64,000 bases of DNA from Candidatus Frackibacter sp. WG13 (GTDB taxonomy: Bacteria; Bacillota; Halanaerobiia; Halobacteroidales; Acetohalobiaceae). The notes beneath the pieces are model-generated. The model was not told the DNA's origin. It saw nothing but the letters and a program-made list of their open reading frames with translations, and ran no database searches. Of the stretch, positions 9,175-16,847 are shown in pieces. The stretch spans positions 1 to 64,000 of the forward strand of contig NZ_FOTT01000003.1 of the NCBI RefSeq assembly GCF_900114655.1. Reading direction: 5' to 3'. Position 1 is the first letter of the stretch, and every line of letters starts with the position of its first letter. A program made the position numbers and the translations under genes.

Positions 9175-9210
9175 AGACCAGGGTTGTCACAGCTCTGGTC
9201 TTATTTAATT
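9175..9210 (+). terminator. Terminator-like hairpin
   Basis: A 9-bp stem (9175-9183 with 9193-9201) with a 9-nt loop, followed by TTATTTAATTTT. No gene ends nearby, so it may terminate tRNA-Arg read-through or a small RNA that includes the inverted repeat at 9070-9141. Confidence 0.45.
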
Positions 9211-9249
9211 TTCACATTCTTTTCACACTCTTTTCATTATATTTTCATA
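9211..9249 (+). promoter_or_regulatory. Four direct repeats TTCAyW at 11-bp spacing (response-regulator-like box)
   Basis: TTCACA, TTCACA, TTCATT and TTCATA begin at 9211, 9222, 9233 and 9244, exactly one helical turn apart. Six-plus-five direct repeats of TTnACA type are typical of OmpR/PhoB-family operators. A TACAAT-like -10 lies at 9258, consistent with activation of the downstream secreted-protein gene (inference). Confidence 0.5.
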
Positions 9250-9326
9250 TTTAGTATATACAATATACTTAACAAGAAAGGAACAGCCCCTAAAAGGGGA
9301 TAAATTAACAAAGGAGTGTGGATAAG

Positions 9327-9719
9327 ATGAAAAAAGTAGTAATAGGTGTAACAGTATTGGCGTTAGTATTATCTATGGCGGTAATGGTTATGGCGAAAGA
9401 AGGAAATGATAACTGGTTTCAGAAGAATTATCAATTTCAGAAAGATTACATCAACCAGCAGTTAGAAAGAGGTTTAATCACTGAACAACAAGCAGAGTAT
9501 ATGTTAGAAAGATTAGAAACAATGAAGGAATATTATGAAGAGCATGGAGATGAATTAGACAATAGAGGTAATGGTGCTTACCGAATGCCTTGTGGTATGA
9601 GTGGCCCGGGTATGATGGGGGGCGCTGGTTTTGGTCCAATGATGCATGGCCCTGGTATGATGAGAGGTTATGGTCAAGGTCCAGGAATGATGGGTGGCTA
9701 TGGTCCTGGCATGATGTAA
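9327..9719 (+). CDS. Secreted Gly/Met-rich small protein, DUF2680-like
   Basis: A 130-residue exported protein. The ATG at 9327 is preferred over the upstream GTG at 9318 because AAGGAG at 9311 then has correct spacing. Residues 1-23 form a signal peptide ending in VMA. A helical segment around residues 33-65 (QQLERGLITEQQAEYMLERL) resembles DUF2680. The C-terminal 40 residues are repeats of GPGMM, GGYG and MMHGP, rich in Met, Gly and some His. Met/His-rich tails often bind copper or silver; this is an inference, and an envelope-stress chaperone-like role is an alternative. It is a single-gene unit with its own repeat array and terminator. Confidence 0.6.
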   Translation: MKKVVIGVTVLALVLSMAVMVMAKEGNDNWFQKNYQFQKDYINQQLERGLITEQQAEYMLERLETMKEYYEEHGDELDNRGNGAYRMPCGMSGPGMMGGAGFGPMMHGPGMMRGYGQGPGMMGGYGPGMM

Positions 9720-9748
9720 AATAGCATATAACTCCCTTTTAAATTAAA

Positions 9749-9796
9749 TATAAAGTAAAAACCTCTCTTTGTCATAGGAGAGGTTTTTACTTTATA
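9749..9796. terminator. Long perfect bidirectional terminator
   Basis: An inverted repeat of about 18 bp (9749-9766 with 9779-9796) carries T-runs in both orientations. It ends the secreted-protein transcript on the plus strand and can also end the peroxiredoxin transcript arriving on the minus strand. Confidence 0.75.
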
Positions 9797-9900
9797 TTAT
9801 ATTGTTTAATCATTTTTTAAAGGACTTATACTATTATATAATATATTATAATGCCATAAATTATTATAGTAGAGAAAACTAATTATACTGGGGGGATTAA

Positions 9901-9972
9901 ATGAGTAAAAGTATTAATATATTAGAGACTTTCGAAATGAGGTGGTCTACAATTTTAACTATAAATCTTTAA
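9901..9972 (+). other. Short ORF (23 codons) with a strong ribosome site, possible gene remnant
   Basis: GGGGGGATTAA precedes an ATG opening a 23-codon frame that begins MSKSINILETF and stops 14 bp inside the 3' end of the convergent peroxiredoxin gene. It may be the 5' stub of a gene lost by deletion, or a chance frame. No function is assigned. Confidence 0.25.
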
Positions 9973-10705
9973 AACATAGATACCAATCGATACAATTCCA
10001 ATCAGATGGTGGATTTTCAACTCTTCGTATAAGTTGTTGATAAGTGCTAGGTGGTGGCACAACAACTGGTTCACCAGGTTGCCAATTAGCAGGTGTACCA
10101 ACTTCAAATCGATCTGCCGTCTGTAACGCTTTAACTAATCGTAATATTTCTTCAGTTGATCTACCAACTTCTAAAGGATAATAGTTGATGGCTCTCACAA
10201 TACCTCGTGGATCAATAATAAAGACTGCTCTAACTGTAGATGTATTACTAGTAGCTTGTTGAATCATACCATACTGCTTAGCAATTTGCATGCTAAGGTC
10301 AACAGTGATTGGGAATGGGATCTCCACTCCAGTTTCTTGATAAATATCATAGACCCAAGCTAAATGAGATTGTAGGCTTCCAATACTTAACCCAAGTAAT
10401 TCAGTGTCTAACCTTTGAAATTCATCGTATGCCTCTGCAAAGGCAATAAATTCAGTTGTTCAGACTGGGGTAAAATCACCTGGATGTGAAAAGAAGACTA
10501 GCCAACTACCTCGATAATCGGTTAAAGAACGTCTACCGAAGGTTGTCATTGCTGTGAATTTAGGAGCAGGTGAGCCTATTTCTGGTAAACAGACTCTTTC
10601 TACTTCATCTTCTTGTTGTAGTCCTTCATTTGAGAGATTGACTTGGTTTTGATTTGAATTATTATTTGATAATTCTTCAAAATTGTTTGGTTTAGATTCA
10701 TTCAT
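9959..10705 (-). CDS. prxU: Selenocysteine-containing peroxiredoxin (PrxU-type), in-frame UGA
   Basis: A peroxidase of the AhpC/TSA family that reduces peroxides with thiol donors in the cytoplasm. Two frames, 10463-10705 and 9959-10459, are in the same register and separated only by a TGA at 10460-10462. Read through, they give a 248-residue protein whose residue 82 sits exactly at the peroxidatic Cys position: GDFTPV-U-TTEF in place of the usual FTPVCTTEF. The downstream half continues the family without a gap (TVDLSMQIAKQYGM, AVFIIDPRG) and has the Prx6-like C-terminus with WQPGEPVVVPPP and DWNCIDWYLC. The first 38 residues are an Asn/Gln/Glu-rich extension. Sec-containing PrxU is known from anaerobic Firmicutes. 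AAGGAGGT precedes the ATG. Confidence 0.9.
10412..10445 (-). promoter_or_regulatory. Candidate bacterial SECIS element in prxU
   Basis: Directly downstream of the UGA the minus-strand RNA can form UGCCU/AGGCA with a 6-nt loop starting 14 nt after UGA (10430-10445). Alternatively CCUUUG/CAAAGG (10438-10443 with 10412-10417) can pair. Both lie in the distance range used by SelB-dependent elements; which one forms is not resolved. Confidence 0.45.
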
Positions 10706-10737
10706 TATCTAATACCTCCTTTTTAACTATTTTTAAT

Positions 10738-10767
10738 ATCATATTCATCAATAATAAGAGGTGTTAA
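10738..10767 (-). promoter_or_regulatory. Promoter of prxU
   Basis: On the minus strand, TTAACA and TATGAT are separated by 18 bp, about 32 bp upstream of the ATG. Confidence 0.4.
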
Positions 10768-10798
10768 AGCAAAGATGAAAAAATATTATCACAATTAC

Positions 10799-10827
10799 TT
10801 GACTAATTTGTCAGAATATTTTATAAT
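10799..10827 (+). promoter_or_regulatory. Promoter of the ribose operon
   Basis: TTGACT and TATAAT have an exact 17-bp spacer. The operator at 10833-10858 covers the expected transcription start. Confidence 0.75.
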
Positions 10828-10832
10828 GTTAT

Positions 10833-10858
10833 TGAAAGCGTTACCGAAAACGCTTTCA
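10833..10858. promoter_or_regulatory. LacI-type (RbsR) operator
   Basis: Ten-bp inverted arms TGAAAGCGTT and AACGCTTTCA are separated by 6 bp, 6 bp downstream of the -10. Each arm carries the AnCGnT core of LacI/GalR operators. RbsR is the first gene behind it, so autorepression relieved by ribose is inferred; binding by CcpA is an alternative. Confidence 0.7.
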
Positions 10859-10927
10859 TGAAAGATATATTTCTTAAAAGTCATTATTTAATTAAGATAT
10901 CGGTTGTTATAATGAGGAGTGAATAGA

Positions 10928-11941
10928 TTGAAGGTAACTATAAAAGATATAGCTAAAGAAGCAGGAGTTTCAATTACAACAGTTTCCCGCGTTTTAAATA
11001 ATAAACCCGATGTTAGTGATAATACAAAAGAGGAAGTACAAAAAGTAATTAATCGACTAGGTTATAATCCTAATGGTGTTGCGAGAGGATTGGTACTAAA
11101 AAAAACATATACCATTGGCTTGATTATACCTGATATTAGTAATCCGTTCTTTCCAGAGGTGGCTAGAGGAATAGAAGATAAAGCAAAAGAGTTAGGCTAT
11201 TCAGTTATCTTCTGTAATACTGATAATAACAAAGAGGAAGAAAGAGAAGCAATTGAATTAATGAGGAGTAAGCAGGTTGATGGTATGATTCTGTCATTAT
11301 CAATAGGTAATAAAGAAGAATTACATAAATTAGCTAAAGCTAATTTTCCAGTTGTGCAAATTGACCGTAAGATACCTGAGGTAGAGTTGCCAGCAGTAAC
11401 AATTAATAATAAGACATCTGCCTATCAGATTACTTCTTACTTAATAGAATTGGGCCATACTAAGTTAGCTCATATAGCCGGTGATTTGGCAACTAAAACA
11501 GCTCGTGATAGATTGAGTGGTTTTAGGCAAGCGATAGATGAGTTTGGCCTCGAATATAGTGACAATTGGGTTTTAAAAGGAGATTATAGCAAAGAGTCAG
11601 GGTATAAGTTAATGACGACTTTACTAGAACAATCACAGCGACCAACAGCTGTATTTATGGCTAATGATTTGATGGCTATCGGTGCTTATGGAGCAGTCTT
11701 TGATTCAGGTCTAAAGGTTCCTGAGGATATTTCGATTGTTGGTCATGATGATATTGATATTGCTTCAGCTATTAGACCAGGATTAACAACGATTATGCAG
11801 CCTAAGTATAAGTTGGGAATGACTGCAGCAGAAATTTTAATTAAAAGAATAAATGAATCTAATTTCATAGGGGATGATGTAATCTTAAAGCCTAAGTTGC
11901 AGATAAGAAGTTCTACAAAGGAGTGGCAAGCTAATGCATAA
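10928..11941 (+). CDS. rbsR: LacI-family transcriptional repressor of ribose genes
   Basis: A LacI/GalR-family regulator of 337 residues. The TTG at 10928 is preferred over the GTG at 10919 because the GAGGAG site at 10914-10919 would otherwise touch the start; the protein then begins MKVTIKDIAKEAGVS, the canonical family N-terminus. The helix-turn-helix spans residues 4-25 and the hinge helix lies near residue 50. A periplasmic-binding-protein-like effector domain follows (GLIIPDISNPFFPEVARGIE). Being first in the rbsRKDACB cluster, it most likely senses ribose or a phosphorylated pentose. Confidence 0.85.
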   Translation: MKVTIKDIAKEAGVSITTVSRVLNNKPDVSDNTKEEVQKVINRLGYNPNGVARGLVLKKTYTIGLIIPDISNPFFPEVARGIEDKAKELGYSVIFCNTDNNKEEEREAIELMRSKQVDGMILSLSIGNKEELHKLAKANFPVVQIDRKIPEVELPAVTINNKTSAYQITSYLIELGHTKLAHIAGDLATKTARDRLSGFRQAIDEFGLEYSDNWVLKGDYSKESGYKLMTTLLEQSQRPTAVFMANDLMAIGAYGAVFDSGLKVPEDISIVGHDDIDIASAIRPGLTTIMQPKYKLGMTAAEILIKRINESNFIGDDVILKPKLQIRSSTKEWQANA

Positions 11942-12851
11942 TAAAGTTTTAGTAGTTGGTAGTATGAATATGGACCTAGTAGTACAGACTGAACGTTATC
12001 CACAGACAGGAGAAACGATTATCGGCAAATATTTTAAAGAAATTCCTGGTGGAAAAGGAGCTAATCAAGCAGTAGCGGTAGGTAAATTAGGTGGTCAAGT
12101 TAGCTTTATTGGTGCATGTGGTATAGATCATTTCGGTGATAGCTTAATATCTAATTTAGAAGAAGCAGGAGTAAAAACAGATAGTATATTTAGACTTGAA
12201 GAGAGTACCGGGGTTGCAGCTATAACTGTAGAAGATAGTGGTGATAACCGAATAGTAGTAGTACCTGGTGCTAATGGAAAGTTAAGAAAGACAATGATTG
12301 ATAAGCGAGAGAATAAGATAAAAGAAGCAGAAGTAATCTTATTACAGATGGAAATTCCTCTAGAAACGATTATTCATACGATCAATTTAGCTGATAAATA
12401 TCAGACTACTGTTATTCTCGATCCAGCACCGGCCCAAAAGTTACCAGAAGATATTTATGATAAAATAGATTATTTGTTACCAAATGAAGGTGAATTAGAT
12501 CTACTTTTGGAAGATTATAGGTTTAAAAATCGTCAAGAGAAGATTGATCAGCTTTTAAGTTGGGGAGTAAATAAAGTCTTACTGACGAAAGGAAAGAATG
12601 GTATTACTCTTTATACTAATGATGAAGAGCAAGATTATGCAGCTATTGAAGTAGAAGCAGTGGATACTACGGCAGCTGGGGATTCATTTGCAGGAGCGTT
12701 TGCTTATTGTTTGCAGCAAGGTTGGGATGAGGAGAAGTCTATTAGATTCGCTAATCAAGTTGCTGCTCTAGCAGTAACTAAGTTAGGAGCTCAGACTTCT
12801 TTGCCAAGTCTTTCAGAGGTGAAAGCATTTCAACAGGAAAGGGGCTTATAA
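11934..12851 (+). CDS. rbsK: Ribokinase
   Basis: A PfkB-family sugar kinase that phosphorylates D-ribose to ribose 5-phosphate. The 305-residue chain shows the family motifs GGKGANQAVAVGKLGG near residue 36 and DTTAAGDSFAGAF near residue 244, which contains the catalytic Asp and anion hole. It begins inside rbsR (8-bp overlap), with AAAGGAG upstream, and is followed after three bases by rbsD. Confidence 0.92.
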   Translation: MHNKVLVVGSMNMDLVVQTERYPQTGETIIGKYFKEIPGGKGANQAVAVGKLGGQVSFIGACGIDHFGDSLISNLEEAGVKTDSIFRLEESTGVAAITVEDSGDNRIVVVPGANGKLRKTMIDKRENKIKEAEVILLQMEIPLETIIHTINLADKYQTTVILDPAPAQKLPEDIYDKIDYLLPNEGELDLLLEDYRFKNRQEKIDQLLSWGVNKVLLTKGKNGITLYTNDEEQDYAAIEVEAVDTTAAGDSFAGAFAYCLQQGWDEEKSIRFANQVAALAVTKLGAQTSLPSLSEVKAFQQERGL

Positions 12852-12854
12852 TAG

Positions 12855-13250
12855 ATGAAGAAAAAAGGTATTCTTAATAGTAACTTATCGCAATTAATTG
12901 CAGAAATGGGACATACTGACCGATTAGTAATTTGTGATGTCGGGTTGCCGATTCCAAGACCGGCTAATAGGATTGATTTAGCTTTAACCGCAGGAATTCC
13001 TAAATTCATGAATGTTTTACAAGCAACTTTAGATGATTTAGTAGTGGAAAAAGCAATTATGGCTAGTGAAATAAGAGATGTGAGTCCTGATTTACACGAT
13101 AAGATACTAGAACTTTTAGGAGAAATAGATATTGAATACTGTAGTCATGAAGAATTCAAGGAGATGACTCAAAGTGCTAAAGGAATAGTAAGGACGGGGG
13201 AAGTAATATCTTACGCTAATATAATTCTGATTTCTGGGGTTGATTTTTAA
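12855..13250 (+). CDS. rbsD: D-ribose pyranase
   Basis: RbsD interconverts the pyranose and furanose forms of ribose so that the kinase can use it. The 131-residue protein has the family segments MKKKGILNSNLSQLIAEMGHTD and VCDVGLPIP-type ICDVGLPIPRP. Catalytic His20 lies in EMGHTD. It abuts rbsA with a 1-bp overlap. Confidence 0.92.
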   Translation: MKKKGILNSNLSQLIAEMGHTDRLVICDVGLPIPRPANRIDLALTAGIPKFMNVLQATLDDLVVEKAIMASEIRDVSPDLHDKILELLGEIDIEYCSHEEFKEMTQSAKGIVRTGEVISYANIILISGVDF

Positions 13251-14741
13251 TGCAGAATGAAGAGATAATTTTGCAGATGAAAGCGATTACGAAAACGTTC
13301 CCAGGAGTTAAGGCTCTAGATAATGTTAACTTTAATCTTCATCAAGGTGAAGTCCATGCTTTATTAGGTGAGAATGGTGCTGGGAAGTCAACCTTAATGA
13401 AAGTTTTGAATGGAATCTATCAAAAGAATAGTGGTTCAATCTATCTTGAAGGTAATCAAGTTGAGTTTAAAAGTCCCAAAGAAGCACAAGAAGCAGGATT
13501 AGCTATTATCCACCAGGAACTAGAATTAATCCCTTACTTAACGGTAGCTGAGAATATATTCCTAGGTCGTGAACCTAAAAAAGGTTTCTTAGTCGATTTT
13601 AAGCGTCTCAATGAAAAGACTGAAGAAATTATGAATCGGCTAGGAGTGAATATTGATCCACAAAGTAAAATAAACGAGTTGAATATCGGGAATCAACAGA
13701 TGGTAGAGATAGCTAAGGCTTTATCACAAGATGCTAATATTTTAGTAATGGATGAACCTACTTCATCTTTAACGCCAAAAGAGATTGAAATCTTATTTGA
13801 CTTAATTGAACGACTAACAGCCGAAGGGATCTCTATTATATATATCTCACCGAATGGAGGAAATTTTTCAAATTTGTGATCGAGTAACTGTCTTAAGAGA
13901 TGGTGAGTATGTTGGGGAAGTAGAAATTGATGAAACTGACGAAGATGAACTAATTAAGATGATGGTAGGACGCAAGATTGAGGATAGATTTCCAGAAATC
14001 ATTAATAATAGATCAGATAAAATCTTGGAAGTTAAAGGTCTAACTGTTCCAGATAAAGTAATCGATCTTTCGTTTGCAGCATATAAAGGAGAGGTTTTAG
14101 GAATTGCAGGTTTAATGGGCTCAGGTAGAACTGAGTTAGCTAAAAGTCTCTATGGTTTATTTAATATAGAGGAAGGTGAGATTTACTTTAAAGGTAATAG
14201 AGTTAATATTACTTCTCCTAAGCAGGCGATTGAGATGGGAATCTATTATTTAAGTGAAGACCGCAAAGGTGAAGGATTAGTTCTTGATCTTTCAGTACAA
14301 GAGAATATTTCCTTATCTGTCTTGCATGAACTATTACAGGCTGGTTTTATAAATGAGAACCAAGAAGCTAAATTAGCAGATGAGTACATTGATAAATTAA
14401 GTATTAAGACACCTCATGCTAAGCAGTTAGTTAAAAATTTAAGTGGTGGAAACCAACAGAAAGTAGTTATTTCTAAGCTATTGACTACTGAGCCAGAAGT
14501 CGTTATTTTGGACGAGCCTACCCGAGGTATTTATGTAGGGGCTAAAGCAGAGATCTATGATTTGATTAATTGGTTAGTTGAAGAAGGAGTAGCAGTAATC
14601 TTAATTTCATCGGAACTACCAGAAATATTGAATTTAAGTCATAGAGTCTTAGTAATGAATGATAGACGAATAGCTGGTGAATTAGATAGAAAAGAAACAA
14701 ATCAAGAAAAAATCATGAAATTGGCGACAGGAGGAATATAA
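13250..14741 (+). pseudogene. rbsA: Ribose ABC transporter ATP-binding protein, interrupted by a frameshift
   Basis: RbsA carries two ABC ATPase domains that drive ribose import. Domain 1 (Walker A GENGAGKST; Walker B ILVMDEPTSSL) reads from 13250 but shifts frame at about 13842-13850 within a TATATATATCTC tract and ends at 13879 after the aberrant tail [10 protein letters not shown]. The family continuation [20 protein letters not shown] resumes in the +1 frame from about 13845 and runs intact to 14741, including [13 protein letters not shown] and [11 protein letters not shown]. Loss of 2 bp (a TC unit) explains both halves exactly. It may be a real inactivation, slippage-based phase variation, programmed frameshifting or an assembly error; the rest of the operon is intact. 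Confidence 0.85.
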
Positions 14742-14743
14742 TA

Positions 14744-15697
14744 ATGGGAGAGAAAGCCGTTAATTCTAAATGGAAACAAGGGGTAAAAGTAATTAGTAAA
14801 TTTAAATCAGGTATTGGTTTGATTGTTTTAGTTATTGCTTTATCTTTAGCCAGTGATTACTTTCTAACAGCCCATAACTTATTAAATGTAACAAGACAGG
14901 TTTCGATTAACGCTATTTTAGCAGTCGGTATGACCTTTGTTATCCTAACTGGCGGTATCGATCTATCAGTAGGTTCAGTATTGGCATTATCATCAGCGAT
15001 TACGGCTGGATTATTAGCTAGTGGGACAGGCATTTTCTTAGCTATTTTGGCTGGTATCTTAGTTGGAACAGTATTAGGTTTAGTTAATGGATTAATGGTA
15101 GCTAAAGCCAAAATGCCTGCTTTTATAGTTACTTTAGGGATGATGACTATCGCTCGAGGTCTAACTTTAATTTATTCAGATGGTAGACCTATTTCAGGGT
15201 TTAATGAAGTTTTTAGGTTTATTGGTGCTGGTTATTTAGGACCGATTCCTATGCCGGTAGTAATTATGGTAATTATTTTAGTAGTCTGTTATATTGTTTT
15301 AAAAAAGATTCCATTTGGCCGTTATGTCTATGCTATAGGCGGAAATGAAAAGGCTTCTAAACTATCAGGGATTAATACTGATACTGTTAAGACCAGCGTT
15401 TATATGATTAGTGGTTTTTTAGCAGCAGTCAGTGGAGTTATCTTAGCTGCAAGATTGAATTCTGCTCAACCTACGGCTGGGACAAGCTATGAATTAGATG
15501 CAATAGCGGCTGTTGTTTTGGGTGGTACTAGTCTTTCTGGAGGCCAAGGTGGAATAATTGGAACAATTATTGGGGCTTTAATTATTGGTGTCTTAAATAA
15601 TGGATTGAACTTGTTAAATGTTTCATCATTTTATCAGTTAGTTGCTAAAGGGGCAGTAATCTTAATTGCGGTCTTTTTAGACCGTAGAAGTCAGTAA
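14744..15697 (+). CDS. rbsC: Ribose ABC transporter permease
   Basis: A BPD_transp_2-family permease of 317 residues with about nine hydrophobic segments. Characteristic stretches are VGMTFVILTGGIDLSVGSVLAL near residue 62 and VVLGGTSLSGGQGG near residue 255. It forms the membrane channel for the RbsA/RbsB system and starts 2 bp after the rbsA stop, so it is translationally linked to it. Confidence 0.92.
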   Translation: MGEKAVNSKWKQGVKVISKFKSGIGLIVLVIALSLASDYFLTAHNLLNVTRQVSINAILAVGMTFVILTGGIDLSVGSVLALSSAITAGLLASGTGIFLAILAGILVGTVLGLVNGLMVAKAKMPAFIVTLGMMTIARGLTLIYSDGRPISGFNEVFRFIGAGYLGPIPMPVVIMVIILVVCYIVLKKIPFGRYVYAIGGNEKASKLSGINTDTVKTSVYMISGFLAAVSGVILAARLNSAQPTAGTSYELDAIAAVVLGGTSLSGGQGGIIGTIIGALIIGVLNNGLNLLNVSSFYQLVAKGAVILIAVFLDRRSQ

Positions 15698-15812
15698 AAA
15701 GCTTGAAGATTGGGGAGGTGAGGCCTGCTTAATGATATTATGAGTTAAAAGCTAGCAGAATTTAGAGGTCAAAAATGTATCAAATAATCTTGATTTTGAG
15801 GGAGGATTAAAT

Positions 15813-16733
15813 ATGTTAAAGAATAAGTTGGTAATTTTAGGATTAATTATAGTGTTGGCAGTAGGGTTGATGGGGTGTCAAGGTAATGCACCAAAAGAAT
15901 CGAAAGAAAAAGCAGATGCTTTGAAGATAGGATTTGCTGTATCTACTCAGAACAATCCATTCTTCGTTGACTTAAAAGAAGGAGCAGAAAAGAAAGCTAA
16001 AGAAATAGGTGCTAAATTATTAGTGGTGGATGCTCAAGATGATGCAGCTAAACAGCTAAGTAGCATTGAAGATTTAATTGTGAAGCAGGTAGATGTATTA
16101 GTTATTAATCCGGTAGATGGAGATGCGATTGTATCTGCAATTCAATCAGCCAATGATGCTAATATTCCAGTAATTACAGTTGATAGAGGTGCAAATGGCG
16201 GTAAGGTAGCTTCTCATATTGCTTCGGATAATGTAGCTGGTGGTAAGATGGCAGCAGAATTTATTGCTAAAAAGTTAAATAAAAAAGGTAAGTTAGTAGA
16301 ACTACAAGGTATTCCAGGGACTTCAGCTGCTCGAGACCGAGGGAAAGGGTTTCATAAAGGTATCGATCAATACGAAGGGTTAGAAGTAGTAGCTAGTCAG
16401 CCAGCTGACTTTAATAGAGCAAAAGGAATGACAGTTATGGAAAATATCTTACAAGCTGAAAAAGATATTGATGCTGTATTTGCTCATAATGATTCTATGG
16501 CGTTAGGAGCTATCCAAGCTATTGAAGCAGCAGGAAGGTTAGATGAAATAACTGTAGTTGGATTTGATGCTATCGATGATGCTAGAAAAGCAGTTAAAGC
16601 TGGTAAGTTAGCGGCAACTATTGCTCAGAAGCCAGGATTAATGGGTGAGATGGCTGTTGAGACAGCTAAGAAAGTAGCAAATGGTAAAACAGTAGATGAA
16701 TTTACTCCAGTACCATTAAAGTTAATTAAGTAA
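15813..16733 (+). CDS. rbsB: Ribose-binding lipoprotein
   Basis: A periplasmic-binding-protein-fold receptor of 306 residues. The signal peptide ends in a lipobox LMGC at Cys22, so the protein is lipid-anchored outside the cytoplasmic membrane. Sugar-binding family segments are GFAVSTQNNPFFVDLKEGAE, VITVDRGANGG and VFAHNDSMALGAIQA. It is separated from rbsC by 115 bp with a strong GGGAGG site, as is common for the abundantly expressed receptor. Confidence 0.92.
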   Translation: MLKNKLVILGLIIVLAVGLMGCQGNAPKESKEKADALKIGFAVSTQNNPFFVDLKEGAEKKAKEIGAKLLVVDAQDDAAKQLSSIEDLIVKQVDVLVINPVDGDAIVSAIQSANDANIPVITVDRGANGGKVASHIASDNVAGGKMAAEFIAKKLNKKGKLVELQGIPGTSAARDRGKGFHKGIDQYEGLEVVASQPADFNRAKGMTVMENILQAEKDIDAVFAHNDSMALGAIQAIEAAGRLDEITVVGFDAIDDARKAVKAGKLAATIAQKPGLMGEMAVETAKKVANGKTVDEFTPVPLKLIK

Positions 16734-16798
16734 TTAACTTTTATAACTAATTCATATGAGAATCTTAATGTAGTTGAACATATGATTTATATGTCTAT

Positions 16799-16838
16799 AA
16801 AGGAGTAGATTAGGTAAAACTAGTCTACTTCTTTTTAT
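16799..16838. terminator. Terminator between rbsB and parA (convergent)
   Basis: A 13-bp stem with G-U pairs (16799-16812 with 16821-16833) is followed by a T-run. It lies between convergent genes and can act in both directions. Confidence 0.7.
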
Positions 16839-16847
16839 TTAATAATA

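Larger units (their letters stand above)
8916..9326 (+). other. Intergenic region with two hairpins and an operator-like array
   Basis: No convincing gene is present. It holds a 13-bp long-range inverted repeat (9070-9082 with 9129-9141), a terminator-like hairpin at 9175-9202, a four-unit direct-repeat array at 9211-9249 and a small CCCCTAAAAGGGG hairpin near 9287-9299 in the leader of the following gene. The first part, 8916-9060, shows nothing recognisable. Confidence 0.5.

Noticed and set aside
10821-10835. PerR box near prxU (TTATAATGTTATTGA)
   Set aside because: Only the left half matches the TTATAATnATTATAA consensus, and TATAAT is already explained as the -10 of the rbs promoter.
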